A program made the position numbers and the translations under genes. From contig JAJEJA010000079.1 in the NCBI GenBank assembly GCA_022828145.1, positions 1-64,000 on the forward strand: a stretch of 64,000 nt of DNA. Reading direction: 5' to 3'. The notes under the pieces were generated by a model, which worked only from the letters and a program-made list of their open reading frames with translations, searched no databases and was not told the DNA's origin. This document shows, piece by piece, positions 43,852-53,578 of the stretch (within the stretch, counting starts at the first letter, position 1; each line of letters opens with the position of its first letter). This DNA is from Candidatus Poribacteria bacterium (lineage in GTDB: Bacteria; Poribacteria; WGA-4E; WGA-3G).

Positions 43852-44370
43852 TTATGCAACCTCAGCCCCTTTAGGTAACTCACCTTTATGTATCTGACGT
43901 TGCACTTGCATCACAGCATCAATCAGATCTTCGGGTCTTGGGGGACAACCAGGGATATAAACATCAACGGGTAAAAATTGGTCAACACCTTGTATTAAGG
44001 TATACGTATCGAAAACGCCTCCACAGGATGCACATGCTCCCATTGAGATAACCCATTTTGGTTCGGGCATCTGGTCGTAAATCCGTTTGAGAACAGGCAT
44101 CATTTTGATTGAGATTCGACCTGAGACGATAAGTAGATCAGATTGACGCGGTGAGAATCGAATTGCCTCGGATCCGAAACGGGAAAGGTCAAATTTGGAC
44201 GCCAAAGTTGCCATCATTTCAATTGCGCAGCAAGCGGTTCCGAACGGCATTGGCCACAGTGAATTCTTGCGTCCCCAATTCACGACTTTGTCAATAGTGG
44301 TTGTGACGAAATTACCTTCGCTTTGGTCAGCTCTATGTCCACTTTCAATATTCGGATTGGCTAATCCCAT
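43852..44370 (-). CDS. nuoB: NADH-quinone oxidoreductase subunit B
   Basis: Carries cluster N2, the last electron donor to quinone. Ligands are the tandem Cys pair in [13 protein letters not shown], the Cys in [10 protein letters not shown] and the Cys in IPGCPPRPE. 172 residues from the ATG at 44370, which has AAGGAGG 7 nt upstream and overlaps nuoA by 10 bp. A longer frame to 44391 is rejected. Confidence 0.97.
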   Translation of the reverse strand: MGLANPNIESGHRADQSEGNFVTTTIDKVVNWGRKNSLWPMPFGTACCAIEMMATLASKFDLSRFGSEAIRFSPRQSDLLIVSGRISIKMMPVLKRIYDQMPEPKWVISMGACASCGGVFDTYTLIQGVDQFLPVDVYIPGCPPRPEDLIDAVMQVQRQIHKGELPKGAEVA

Positions 44371-44723
44371 GTTAAGCCTCCTTTTTTCCAAGCATAAATG
44401 TAACCCAGAAGGAGAATACCGATAAACACCAGCATCTCAACTAAAATAAACATACCATTTTCGGCTGAAAATCTTTTAAAGATCACCGCCCACGGATACA
44501 GAAAAACAACCTCAATATCAAAGATGATAAAAAGCATCGCTATAAGGTCGAACCGGATAGTGAACCTTTGTCTTGCATCACCGACAGGTTGCACACCAGA
44601 TTCGTAGACAGAGAGTTTGACTTTTGTGGGTTTTTTGGGTCCGAGAAGATGAGTCAAGCCAAGATTAACGCCTGCAAACAGAACTGCAAAGAGTCCTAAG
44701 AATACTATCGGAAGATATTCCAT
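44361..44723 (-). CDS. nuoA: NADH-quinone oxidoreductase subunit A
   Basis: A 120-residue three-helix membrane subunit. The family core is [41 protein letters not shown]. It is the first gene of the nuo operon. Its last codons overlap nuoB by 10 bp. Confidence 0.97.
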   Translation of the reverse strand: MEYLPIVFLGLFAVLFAGVNLGLTHLLGPKKPTKVKLSVYESGVQPVGDARQRFTIRFDLIAMLFIIFDIEVVFLYPWAVIFKRFSAENGMFILVEMLVFIGILLLGYIYAWKKGGLTWD

Positions 44724-44837
44724 TAATAATTACTCTATTCTATTTTAGCATCCAACGGCAGTTAAAAAATAACTACCTGTAAAATACTTCTGTATTGGTG
44801 TAATTCTTACGTTATCAATCATACAATTTGCGTACAA

Positions 44838-44857
44838 ATTCCAAGTAAATTTGGAAT
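44838..44857. promoter_or_regulatory. Perfect palindrome in the nuo leader, operator candidate
   Basis: ATTCCAA (44838-44844), a 6-nt spacer and TTGGAAT (44851-44857) form a perfect 7-bp inverted repeat. It lies just downstream of the proposed nuo -10 box, covering about +5 to +24, where a bound repressor would block transcription. No binding protein can be named. Confidence 0.4.
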
Positions 44858-44868
44858 CCGTTCTTATA

Positions 44869-44896
44869 ATTTTACATATTCAGAGAAAAGTGTCAA
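44869..44896 (-). promoter_or_regulatory. nuoA: Sigma70-type promoter for the nuo operon
   Basis: TTGACA (44896-44891) is followed after 16 nt by TAAAAT (44874-44869). The start would be near 44862, leaving about 139 nt of leader before nuoA. The leader contains a palindrome at 44838-44857. The 260-bp gap to pdxH holds no gene. Confidence 0.55.
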
Positions 44897-44983
44897 GTAT
44901 TTTTCACTATAAATAACGATTTTTTTGAAATATAGTTGAAATAAAATGATTTGAAACTATTTAAAGTCGGAAAAGTGTAGTTT

Positions 44984-45625
44984 TTATGGAGATAAAGTTT
45001 CTATCGTCCAGTTTCCATCTTCTATCAAAGTATAACGTATTCTATCATGCAGCCGACTTGGACTTCCCTGCCAAAACTCAAACATGTTTGGCATGAGTCT
45101 ATATCCTCCCCAATGTGAAGGGCGAGGAATGTGCTTATCAGCATACGTCAACTTTGCTTTCTCAAAGTTCTGTTCAAGATGTTCTCGTCCAGAAATCACA
45201 ACGGTTTGACGTTCTGTCCGTACTGCAAGTTGACTATCTCTGGGACGACTTGCGAAATACGCATCCGATTCGGTATCCGTCATCTTCACAATTGTCCCTG
45301 AAATTCGCACCTGTCGATCCAGTTCTCGCCAATAGAAAACTGCAGCAGCGTGTGGATTCGCAGCGAATTCCCTTCCCTTTTGACTATCATAATCGGTATA
45401 GAAACAGAATCCTTCTCTGTCAAACCCTCTGAGAACGACCATCCGTGCTGAGGGGATACCGTCAAGGGTTGCGGTGGCAAGTGTCATCGCATCTGGCAGA
45501 TCAATGTTTGCTGCTATAGCATCATTAAACCACTTTTCAAACTGATCGAAAGGATTATCTGCTGCATCGACTTTTGTCAAGCCACCATGGTGTTGATATT
45601 CTCTACGTAGTTTGTCTGTATTCAT
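44984..45625 (-). CDS. pdxH: Pyridoxamine/pyridoxine 5'-phosphate oxidase
   Basis: FMN enzyme making pyridoxal phosphate. Diagnostic stretches are SARMVVLRGFDREGFCFYTDYDSQKG (FMN phosphate region), PHAAAVFYWRELDRQVRISG, and the C-terminal SHWGGYRLMPNMFEFWQG with the ending SRLHDRIRY. 213 residues, normal. It starts one base after the trkH stop, so it is co-transcribed with trkA and trkH. Its product is the cofactor of GcvP encoded upstream in the same direction. Confidence 0.95.
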   Translation of the reverse strand: MNTDKLRREYQHHGGLTKVDAADNPFDQFEKWFNDAIAANIDLPDAMTLATATLDGIPSARMVVLRGFDREGFCFYTDYDSQKGREFAANPHAAAVFYWRELDRQVRISGTIVKMTDTESDAYFASRPRDSQLAVRTERQTVVISGREHLEQNFEKAKLTYADKHIPRPSHWGGYRLMPNMFEFWQGSPSRLHDRIRYTLIEDGNWTIETLSP

Positions 45626-45626
45626 G

Positions 45627-47135
45627 TTATTTTTTCCAATAATTCGGAGAGAAGAGAATTAGCACAGTATATATTTCCAACCGTCCCAATAGCATGCAAA
45701 ACGTTAGGATAAATTTACCTATAGAGGGTATATGAGCATAATTGTCAATAGGTCCTACATCACCAAGCCCTGGACCGATATTTCCCATCGTAGCAATTGT
45801 GCACCCTGCAGCGGTAATTAAGTCCAATCCCAGTGTCGCCATGATACATGTAACGATTGCGAAAATGCCGATAAAAAAGAAGAAGAAGCCCAATACATGT
45901 GTTAGTACTTCAGGAGGAACTACCCTGTCATTGACACGGACAGGAAGCACAGCATGTGGAAAGATAAGTCTTTTAATTTCTGCGCCGCTCTGTTTAATGA
46001 GCAGTAGGAAGCGAAGTTGTTTCATACCACCACCTGTTGACCCGGCACAACCACCATAGAACATGAGCGTTACCAAGATAAATTGCGATAAGGCGGGCCA
46101 CATCTCAAAGTCAGCAGTGCCATAACCTGTAGTTGTCGTGATAGATAGAACTTGGAATGCTCCATAACGGATTGAATCCCAGACCGAATTGTAGGGGACA
46201 TCTCCATCTACATTTGTAAATCTAACAATGTTCCAAGAAACGAGAAGGATGCTGATGAGGATCACGACACAATAGAATCTGAATTCCGTATCTTTAAAGT
46301 ACCCCTTAACTTCACCTCGTAGCGCGCGATAGTGTAGCGCAAAATTAGTTCCCGCAAGAAACATAAAAACAGTGATAACCGTTTCAATATAGACACTGTT
46401 GAAATGTGCAATGCTGTCATTTTTAGTGGAGAATCCACCCGTTGCCATCGTGCCAAATGTATGGCAAAGTGCATCAAAAAGTGTCATTTTCCCTGCCCAA
46501 AGCAACAATGTCTCTATTAGCGATAGTAGGATATAAACACCCCAAAGTAGTTTGGCGGTTTGTGCGATACGCGGTGTAAGTCTTTCTGTTTGGGGTCCAG
46601 GTGCTTCTGCGCGAAATAGCTGCATGCCGCCAACACCGAGCATCGGGAGGATGGCTACTGCAAGTACGACAATACCCATTCCACCAAGCCAATGGCTGAA
46701 ACTACGCCAAAATAGCATTGCATGTGAAAGACCTTCAATCTCTGTAAGTGTCGTGGCGCCTGTAGTTGAGAAACCGGACATAGATTCAAAATAGCTAAAT
46801 GAAAATTCCACGAGAGAAGAACGTCCTTCTGCCGCAAATACGCCACCGAGTTGATACGGAATCGAACCGAATAGCGCAACAAACACCCAACCTAATGCCA
46901 CTATAGCGAAGCCTTCACGAATTCCAAGCTCAGGGTCTGGAGGTTTTATTGTGAAACGTAGAATTAAGCCGGTACACAATGTTATAACGGTGGCGTAAGC
47001 AAACGCCAACATATCGGCTTTTGGTTCATCTGTGCTGTAATAGTAGTAGATACCGATGAGCAACGGCAATAGCATCGTGCCTGCAAGACAGATGAGGAGG
47101 TTTCCAAGGGTGTGGAAGACGAGTTTTCGACTCAT
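45627..47135 (-). CDS. trkH: Potassium uptake membrane protein TrkH/KtrB family
   Basis: Cation channel-like subunit for potassium uptake, 502 residues. All four selectivity-filter-type loops are visible: GFSTTGATT, TMATGGFSTK, TTTTGYGTAD and ATMGNIGPG. The surrounding pore helices include WRSFSHWLGGMGIVVL and GGCAGSTGGGMKQLR. The C-terminus has the LLGRLEIYTVLILFSP segment. It pairs with the regulatory TrkA gene 28 bp upstream. Confidence 0.94.
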   Translation of the reverse strand: MSRKLVFHTLGNLLICLAGTMLLPLLIGIYYYYSTDEPKADMLAFAYATVITLCTGLILRFTIKPPDPELGIREGFAIVALGWVFVALFGSIPYQLGGVFAAEGRSSLVEFSFSYFESMSGFSTTGATTLTEIEGLSHAMLFWRSFSHWLGGMGIVVLAVAILPMLGVGGMQLFRAEAPGPQTERLTPRIAQTAKLLWGVYILLSLIETLLLWAGKMTLFDALCHTFGTMATGGFSTKNDSIAHFNSVYIETVITVFMFLAGTNFALHYRALRGEVKGYFKDTEFRFYCVVILISILLVSWNIVRFTNVDGDVPYNSVWDSIRYGAFQVLSITTTTGYGTADFEMWPALSQFILVTLMFYGGCAGSTGGGMKQLRFLLLIKQSGAEIKRLIFPHAVLPVRVNDRVVPPEVLTHVLGFFFFFIGIFAIVTCIMATLGLDLITAAGCTIATMGNIGPGLGDVGPIDNYAHIPSIGKFILTFCMLLGRLEIYTVLILFSPNYWKK

Positions 47136-47163
47136 AGGTAGTGGTTATTCGATAAGTGATTTG

Positions 47164-48537
47164 CTAAACTCTCCGCGCTGCAAACATATCCTCTACAACC
47201 GGTATAGCATCGGGCATACTGAAGACGATTACGCGGTCAGCGGGTTGAATAACGGTGTTGCCGTGTGGAACAATATGATTTTCGCGACGGAGTATTGCAC
47301 CGATAAAGGCATGCTCGGGGAATTTCGCTTTTAATGATCTGAGCTCTTTGTGAACGATTTTCGAATTTACGCCAGCAACGAGTTCTATCACTTCCGCTTC
47401 AATTTCATGAAGTGAAGCAACAGAAACTATATTGCCCCGACGGATGAGTCTAAGCAGGTTGCTTACAACGGTCAGGTGTCTGCTAACTGCCCCATCTAAA
47501 CGGTGGATACGTGCAAGTAACGGAAGATAACGTGGTTGCTGAATTAAACTCAGAACACGTTGTGCGCCGTGTTCCTTAGCGGTCATGCAAGCCATTATAT
47601 CGTTTTCATCATCACCTGTTACCGATACAAATCCACTAACTTCTTCAATACCCGCTTCTTCCAACAGTTGAAACTGTAGGTAATCGCCGTGTAGAACAGT
47701 TGTTCGTCTGAGTGTTTGTGAAGCGAGATCAGCAAGTTTACCGTCCGCTTCAATCAGTTTCACATCTGTTCCATTACTTTCAAGAGAACGGGCAAGCTCA
47801 ATTCCGATAACACTTGCACCGACAATGATGACACGGTCAAGATGGGGGTTAATTATAATACCGAACAGACGAAAAAACTGTTCTATTGCAATTGTGCTGC
47901 CGATGACAAATACGTCCTCACCTTCTTGCAACTTGTCATCTCCTTTAGGGATAATAACATTCTCAGAACCGCGTTTTTTTATTGCAGCGAATCGGATACC
48001 TGAAATAACCCCATCCGCGTCTAATTCTGCCAGTGATTTACCTACGAAAGGGTTGTTCGGCTTGATGCGTAAAGCAGCAAGTTGGATTCTACCGTCTTCA
48101 AACTCGACGATTTCTCTGGCTTCAGGGATTCTTAAGAGGCGGATAAATTCTTCAACACATAAATGTTCGGGATTAACAAGGAGGTCAATACCAAAATCGT
48201 TTGCGGTTAATCCGCTTTCATCTGAAAAGTAATCTGGATTTGATACGCGTGCAATTTTCGTTTCTACTTGGTAACGATTTGCAATTTGGCAGGCAAGCAT
48301 ATTGATCTCATCGCTGTTGGTAACCGCGATGATAAGTTCGGCATCACTAATACCAGCATTTTTCAGCAGCACAGGTGATGCCCCTGAGCCGCACAGCGTT
48401 TGTAAATCTAATTGTTCGTTGACTCGTTGACAAGCCTCTTCAGATTCATCAATTAAGACGACATCGTTATTTTCTGCTGTCAACAGTTTAGCAGTGTGAA
48501 ATCCGACTTCTCCTGCTCCAATGATTATTGCTTTCAT
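47164..48537 (-). CDS. trkA: Trk system potassium regulator TrkA
   Basis: Cytoplasmic NAD(H)-binding ring subunit of the Trk channel, 457 residues. It has two Rossmann RCK_N domains (IIGAGEVGFHTAKLL at the start, VIIVGASVIGIELARSL near 230) and RCK_C domains after each (ALRIKPNNPFVGKSLAEL and SLKAKFPEHAFIGAIL). The length agrees with E. coli TrkA (458). Partner of trkH directly downstream; 80 bp separate it from the end of gcvP. Confidence 0.94.
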   Translation of the reverse strand: MKAIIIGAGEVGFHTAKLLTAENNDVVLIDESEEACQRVNEQLDLQTLCGSGASPVLLKNAGISDAELIIAVTNSDEINMLACQIANRYQVETKIARVSNPDYFSDESGLTANDFGIDLLVNPEHLCVEEFIRLLRIPEAREIVEFEDGRIQLAALRIKPNNPFVGKSLAELDADGVISGIRFAAIKKRGSENVIIPKGDDKLQEGEDVFVIGSTIAIEQFFRLFGIIINPHLDRVIIVGASVIGIELARSLESNGTDVKLIEADGKLADLASQTLRRTTVLHGDYLQFQLLEEAGIEEVSGFVSVTGDDENDIMACMTAKEHGAQRVLSLIQQPRYLPLLARIHRLDGAVSRHLTVVSNLLRLIRRGNIVSVASLHEIEAEVIELVAGVNSKIVHKELRSLKAKFPEHAFIGAILRRENHIVPHGNTVIQPADRVIVFSMPDAIPVVEDMFAARRV

Positions 48538-48617
48538 ATTTTATGACGGTTTAAGTGCTTTTGAACTGAAGAAGCACCTATACAGCAAACCTGTTGTTTC
48601 TATTTTAGATACGCATA

Positions 48618-51503
48618 TCAATAGTCTGTCAGCGGGGGACAAGAACATACTAAATTTCTATCTCCGTGCACTTCGTTTATTCGTGCAACGGGGGGCCAAA
48701 ACTTTGTCTGACGGACCCACGGTTTTGGAAATGCAGCTTTTTCACGCGAATATGGATGCTTCCAATCGGACTTCGTGACTGCTTCTACCGTATGGGGTGC
48801 ATTCTTCAGAACATTGTCTTCCGTTGAAGCCTCACCATTTTCAATTTCTGCTATCTCTTCACGAATTGAAATCAGTGCAGAACAGAAGCGATCAATTTCA
48901 GCTTTAGATTCACTCTCGGTCGGTTCAATCATCATGGTTCCAGGTACGGGCCACGAGACTGTTGGCGCGTGAAATCCGTAATCCATCAATCGCTTAGCAA
49001 CATCAGTAACGTCTACACCTGCTGTTTTCTTAAAACCACGCAGATCAATAATACATTCATGGGCAACCAATCCATTTTTACCAGTGTAAAGGACAGGGTA
49101 ATGCGGTGCTAATTGTTTAGCAATGTAATTTGCATTAAGGATAGCAGCTTCTGTAGCAGATTTCAGTCCTTCTACCCCCATCATTGCAATATAAGCCCAA
49201 GAGATGGGAAGAATGCCGGGACTGCCCCACGGTGCAGCGGATACCGGTCCAATGCCATCTTTGCCTCCAACTGAAACAATTGGGTGGTTAGGCAAGAAAT
49301 CTGTCAGGTGAGCCTTCACACCAATCGGTCCCATGCCTGGGCCACCTCCTCCATGCGGGATACAGAAAGTTTTGTGTAAATTGAGATGACAGACATCTGC
49401 TCCGAAATCTGCCGGACGACTCAACCCAACAAGCGCATTAAGGTTAGCACCATCCATATATACCTGTCCACCATGTTCATGCACAGTATCACATATCCTG
49501 TGAATCTGTTCTTCAAAAACACCGTGTGTGGAGGGATAGGTTATCATTGCAGCCGCCAATGTATCATTGTGGGTCTCAGCCTTTTCTTTCAAATCGTCAA
49601 GGTCTATGTTACCTTCTGTGTCACATGCTACGACAACAACTTTCATACCCGCCATAACAGCACTGGCAGGATTTGTTCCGTGTGCAGATGTTGGAATTAA
49701 ACAGACATCTCGGTCCCCTGCGTTCCGACTCTGATGATATTTCCGAATGACTAGCAATCCAGCGTATTCACCTTGTGAACCCGCATTTGGCTGCAGTGAA
49801 ACAGCACTAAAACCTGTAATCTCTGCTAACCATGTTTCTAACTGTTCAAATAGCATAAGATAGCCTCGTGCTTGTTCACTCGGCACAAACGGATGTATCT
49901 CCCCAAAAGTTTGCCATGTGACAGGCACCATTTCTGCAGTTGCGTTTAGTTTCATCGTACAGGAACCGAGCGGTATCATCGCATTTACAAGTGAGAGGTC
50001 CTTGGCTTGTAATCTGTGGATATATCTCAACATCTCCGTCTCGGAATGATAACTGTTGAAAACGGGATGTGTAAGATAAGGGGATGTACGCTGTAATATT
50101 GCGGGTATCTCAATAGATTTTGCTGTATGACTCTCATCTCCGTTTTCTGCTCTATTTTCTGCAAAGGGTTGTAGGAGGTTGTCTACATCGACCTGTGTCG
50201 TGGTTTCGTCTAATGAGATACCGATGTGCGTTGCATCGATTCTTCGGAGATTAAGTTGTTTCTCTTGAGCAGAAGAAACTATACCTTCCATTTCGTCCGC
50301 GTTAACTTGAACACTGAGCGTATCAAAGCACGCCGCATCTCCTGTATTATATCCCAGTTTCTCAATCTCAGAACGTAGCGTGCATGTATGCATGTGTACC
50401 TGTTCGGCGATCTGCTTAAGCCCCTTGGGACCGTGATAGATAGCATACATTCCTGCCATAACAGCGAGGAGTACTTGTGCAGTGCAAATATTACTGGTTG
50501 CTTTTTCGCGACGTATATGTTGTTCGCGTGTCTGAAGTGCTAATCGGATGGCGGGTTCATCGTTAGCATCATGAGAAACACCCGCAATACGTCCGGGAAT
50601 GCTACGTTTAAGCTCTTCCTGTGTTGAGAGGAATGCAGCATGCGGTCCACCATATCCGAGCGGGACACCGAACCTCTGTGAGTTGCCAATCACTATGTCT
50701 GTCCCGAATTCTCCAGGGGGTTTCAGAAGCAAGAGTGCTAATAGGTCGGTTGCAGTAACAAATAATCCACCTGCAGCATGCACTTGTTCAGCAAAACGGT
50801 GATAATCGTAGATAGTGCCATCTGTAGCGGGATATTGCACGATTGCACCTAAGATCGGCGTGTCAAAATTGATGTTACGATGATCACCTATCTGCAATTC
50901 TATACCTAAAGGTTCAGCACGGGTTTTTAGAACTGCGATTGTTTGTGGATGACATGTTTCGGATACGAAGAACTTACGACTTATCTCCTGTGGGACATTC
51001 GCATAACACATTGACATCGCTTCAGCGGCTGCTGTTGCTTCATCCAGCAGGGAAGCGTTAGCAACTGGGAGTCCGGTTAGATCAATAACCATCGTCTGAA
51101 AGTTTAGCAACGCCTCTAATCGTCCCTGTGAAATTTCTGCTTGATAAGGTGTGTATTGCGTATACCAACCCGGATTTTCCAGTATGTTCCTTTGGATGAC
51201 AGGTGGAACATAGCAGTTATAATATCCCATTCCGATATAGGAACGGTAGACCTGATTATGAGAGGCGAGCTGCTTTAATGCGTCAAGGACTTCGTGTTCT
51301 GAAAACACTTGAGCGTATTTGTTTTTTTCTCCAATGTCCAAACTCAGCGGCGATGATAGTCTTATATCTGATGGCACAACATCAGCAATGAAAGATTCCA
51401 TTGATGCATAACCGAGTGTCCACAACATCTGATTAATTTCTTCTGGACGAGGACCTATGTGTCTATCAGCGAAAGTAGTCGTACTGTTTTCTTGGTCAAG
51501 CAT
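48618..51503 (-). CDS. gcvP: Glycine dehydrogenase (decarboxylating), P-protein
   Basis: PLP enzyme that decarboxylates glycine and passes the aminomethyl group to GcvH. A full-length fused-type P-protein of 961 residues. The N-terminal half shows [16 protein letters not shown] and VGNS-type region; the C-terminal half has the cofactor lysine in [17 protein letters not shown] at about residue 711, and [12 protein letters not shown]. It overlaps the gcvH stop by 8 bp. The C-terminus ends with [15 protein letters not shown], the usual family end. Confidence 0.97.
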   Translation of the reverse strand: MLDQENSTTTFADRHIGPRPEEINQMLWTLGYASMESFIADVVPSDIRLSSPLSLDIGEKNKYAQVFSEHEVLDALKQLASHNQVYRSYIGMGYYNCYVPPVIQRNILENPGWYTQYTPYQAEISQGRLEALLNFQTMVIDLTGLPVANASLLDEATAAAEAMSMCYANVPQEISRKFFVSETCHPQTIAVLKTRAEPLGIELQIGDHRNINFDTPILGAIVQYPATDGTIYDYHRFAEQVHAAGGLFVTATDLLALLLLKPPGEFGTDIVIGNSQRFGVPLGYGGPHAAFLSTQEELKRSIPGRIAGVSHDANDEPAIRLALQTREQHIRREKATSNICTAQVLLAVMAGMYAIYHGPKGLKQIAEQVHMHTCTLRSEIEKLGYNTGDAACFDTLSVQVNADEMEGIVSSAQEKQLNLRRIDATHIGISLDETTTQVDVDNLLQPFAENRAENGDESHTAKSIEIPAILQRTSPYLTHPVFNSYHSETEMLRYIHRLQAKDLSLVNAMIPLGSCTMKLNATAEMVPVTWQTFGEIHPFVPSEQARGYLMLFEQLETWLAEITGFSAVSLQPNAGSQGEYAGLLVIRKYHQSRNAGDRDVCLIPTSAHGTNPASAVMAGMKVVVVACDTEGNIDLDDLKEKAETHNDTLAAAMITYPSTHGVFEEQIHRICDTVHEHGGQVYMDGANLNALVGLSRPADFGADVCHLNLHKTFCIPHGGGGPGMGPIGVKAHLTDFLPNHPIVSVGGKDGIGPVSAAPWGSPGILPISWAYIAMMGVEGLKSATEAAILNANYIAKQLAPHYPVLYTGKNGLVAHECIIDLRGFKKTAGVDVTDVAKRLMDYGFHAPTVSWPVPGTMMIEPTESESKAEIDRFCSALISIREEIAEIENGEASTEDNVLKNAPHTVEAVTKSDWKHPYSREKAAFPKPWVRQTKFWPPVARINEVHGDRNLVCSCPPLTDY

Positions 51504-51882
51504 CTTCTACCTCAATATGTGCCTGATAACCGTCGGCATCAAGAAGTGTGTCAAGTTCACTCGGATCGGTCATCTTGATTTTCAAGAACCACCCATCATC
51601 GTAAGGTGAGTCATTCACCTGTTCAGGAGCATCAAGAAGTGTTTCGTTCACCTCAATTACTTCACCGCTTACGGGTGCGTAAAGGTCAAATGCTGCCTTT
51701 ACAGATTCTATCACACCGAGTTCCGCTTTATGGGTTAATTGTGTGCCAACATCAGGTAATTCAACGAAGACTATATCCTGAATTTCAGATTGTGCATAGT
51801 CTGTGATGCCAACTGTAGCGATGTCGTCTTCGGATTTTACCCATTCATGACTTTCCATGTATCGTAAATTATCTGGGATCAT
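51496..51882 (-). CDS. gcvH: Glycine cleavage system H protein
   Basis: Small lipoyl carrier of the glycine cleavage system, 128 residues. The lipoylated lysine is Lys62 in [20 protein letters not shown]. The start HEWVKSEDD follows the usual pattern. It precedes gcvP with an 8-bp overlap and follows the protease/TPR genes by 19 bp. Confidence 0.97.
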   Translation of the reverse strand: MIPDNLRYMESHEWVKSEDDIATVGITDYAQSEIQDIVFVELPDVGTQLTHKAELGVIESVKAAFDLYAPVSGEVIEVNETLLDAPEQVNDSPYDDGWFLKIKMTDPSELDTLLDADGYQAHIEVEDA

Positions 51883-51901
51883 CTAATTTTCCTTGGTTAT
51901 A

Positions 51902-53578
51902 TCATTCTCCAACCAGTACAACACGGTTGATTTCCAAATCATCGAAAGCTTGTCCATTTTTGTCTGTAATCCGTAGAAAAAATCCCCAACCAAATTCCTC
52001 TTCACACACTTTGACGAGGATACTGTTCTTACCTGGTTTAAGTGTCACGGGAAAAACATATCTGTCCATGACTGCTTTATGTGTTTCTGTGTGTGCATAT
52101 ACTTCTTCGCCGTTTAGCCAGACTTTTCCCTGATCGTCGCTATCAAAGCGAAATTGGACTTCCCTTTCATCAGGTGAAATAACGGTCGTCCATGCATAGG
52201 CAACTCGCCAATCGACATCTTTCCCAAACCTGATATTGCCATCCAATTTATCATCTGAACATTTCTCCCAACCCACCTTACCATCTATTGTGTCGTATTT
52301 CACGGTTGTGTCAAAATGTGTTGCATCTTCAGGAATATATGCAGTATCAAAACCGATTTTACCTATATTATCAAATGGGCCGAGGACTATCCATGAGTCT
52401 TCTGCAATTAAACCCGTGTTTTGAATATGTTCACCTGCTTTGTCAAGCATACCTTTATCACGGTAATACTCAGCGATACCAATGTTAGCATCTAAATCCT
52501 TTGGGGCAAGTTTAATCACTTCAGTGAAATCTTCATAAGCTGCTTGAGAGTTTTTTAGTTTAAGATTTATTTTACCGCGTGCTGTGTATGCTTCAGCGTT
52601 GTTGGGGTCAATTTTCAGGATTTTAGAATAATCGTCTTTTGCGCCTTTATAGTCTTTGATATGGTTCTTTGTGTGTGCCCGGGCATCATACGCAAGGATA
52701 TTCTCTGGATCAAGTTTTATTGCTTGATTATAGTCATCTATTGCATCATCATGCTCACCGAGTGCATCCTTGACAACTCCGCGACTCATAAAATAAAATG
52801 AATCCTCTGGTTTTAGTTGAATTGCTTTATCTAAATGTGTTATCGCTTGATTATAGTCCTTGGCATAGTATTTTTCTTGTGCTAAATTATAATTTTGAAC
52901 TGACCGGATAACTTCACGTTTATGCCACTGTTGTATAGATTCTGTTTTAGTTTCAGTAAGTATCGCTTTGACCGTGTTTGCGGGAATAGCATAACTATAA
53001 GAATCATAAACTGCAGCTGCAATGCCGATGACTTCACCTGCACTGTTTAGAATAGGACCTCCACTATTTCCATGAGAAATATCAGCTTTCATCCGAAACC
53101 ATTTATTGTTCTTCAGAGTGCCTTGTATAGTTCCCTTGGTTACTTTGTAATTAGTTGGAAATCCTACCGCATATATAGACTCACCGATTTGGACTTTGTC
53201 ACTATTTCCAAAAGGTAGTGGTGTGCCTTCATCTGCAATTTTTAGGACGACAAGGTCATTCTCTATATCAAAAGCAGTTACCTCTTCAATTCGCCAGACT
53301 GTCTGACTGTTCATCAGTTTTGCGGTGTAGAAACCTGGTACTGCAACGACGTGTATATTGGTGACAATCTTATCTCTGTCTACGAAGAAACCTGTTCCCA
53401 TACCGCCTGTTGAAATGTTACCACCGACTATGCGCACAATAGAATCTTTTACCTCATCGGATATTAAGTCAATTTCCGTTGAAACCTCAGATTTTTCGGG
53501 AGTTTCCTGTGCATAAGAATGCGAGAAACATAACCCTAAAATCAATAAACAGAATAAAAGTTTTATATAGTGTCTCAT
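51902..53578 (-). CDS. Secreted trypsin-like protease with TPRs and C-terminal beta-sandwich domain
   Basis: Signal peptide (MRHYIKLLFCLLILGLC..., ending SYAQ), then an S1C/trypsin-fold domain with an intact triad: His76 in TNIHVV, Asp108 in AFDIENDLV and Ser172 in HGNSGGP. About four to five TPRs follow (TPR units ending DYNQAIKLDPENILAYD). The last 170 residues differ from the two paralogues: SWIVLGPFDNIGKIGFD, then VQFRFDSDDQGKVWLNGEEV and KPGKNSILVKVCEEEFGWGF, a carbohydrate-binding-like beta-sandwich. A periplasmic or surface protease with binding modules is likely. Substrate unknown. Starts within 4 bp of the upstream paralogue's end. Confidence 0.88.
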   Translation of the reverse strand: MRHYIKLLFCLLILGLCFSHSYAQETPEKSEVSTEIDLISDEVKDSIVRIVGGNISTGGMGTGFFVDRDKIVTNIHVVAVPGFYTAKLMNSQTVWRIEEVTAFDIENDLVVLKIADEGTPLPFGNSDKVQIGESIYAVGFPTNYKVTKGTIQGTLKNNKWFRMKADISHGNSGGPILNSAGEVIGIAAAVYDSYSYAIPANTVKAILTETKTESIQQWHKREVIRSVQNYNLAQEKYYAKDYNQAITHLDKAIQLKPEDSFYFMSRGVVKDALGEHDDAIDDYNQAIKLDPENILAYDARAHTKNHIKDYKGAKDDYSKILKIDPNNAEAYTARGKINLKLKNSQAAYEDFTEVIKLAPKDLDANIGIAEYYRDKGMLDKAGEHIQNTGLIAEDSWIVLGPFDNIGKIGFDTAYIPEDATHFDTTVKYDTIDGKVGWEKCSDDKLDGNIRFGKDVDWRVAYAWTTVISPDEREVQFRFDSDDQGKVWLNGEEVYAHTETHKAVMDRYVFPVTLKPGKNSILVKVCEEEFGWGFFLRITDKNGQAFDDLEINRVVLVGE

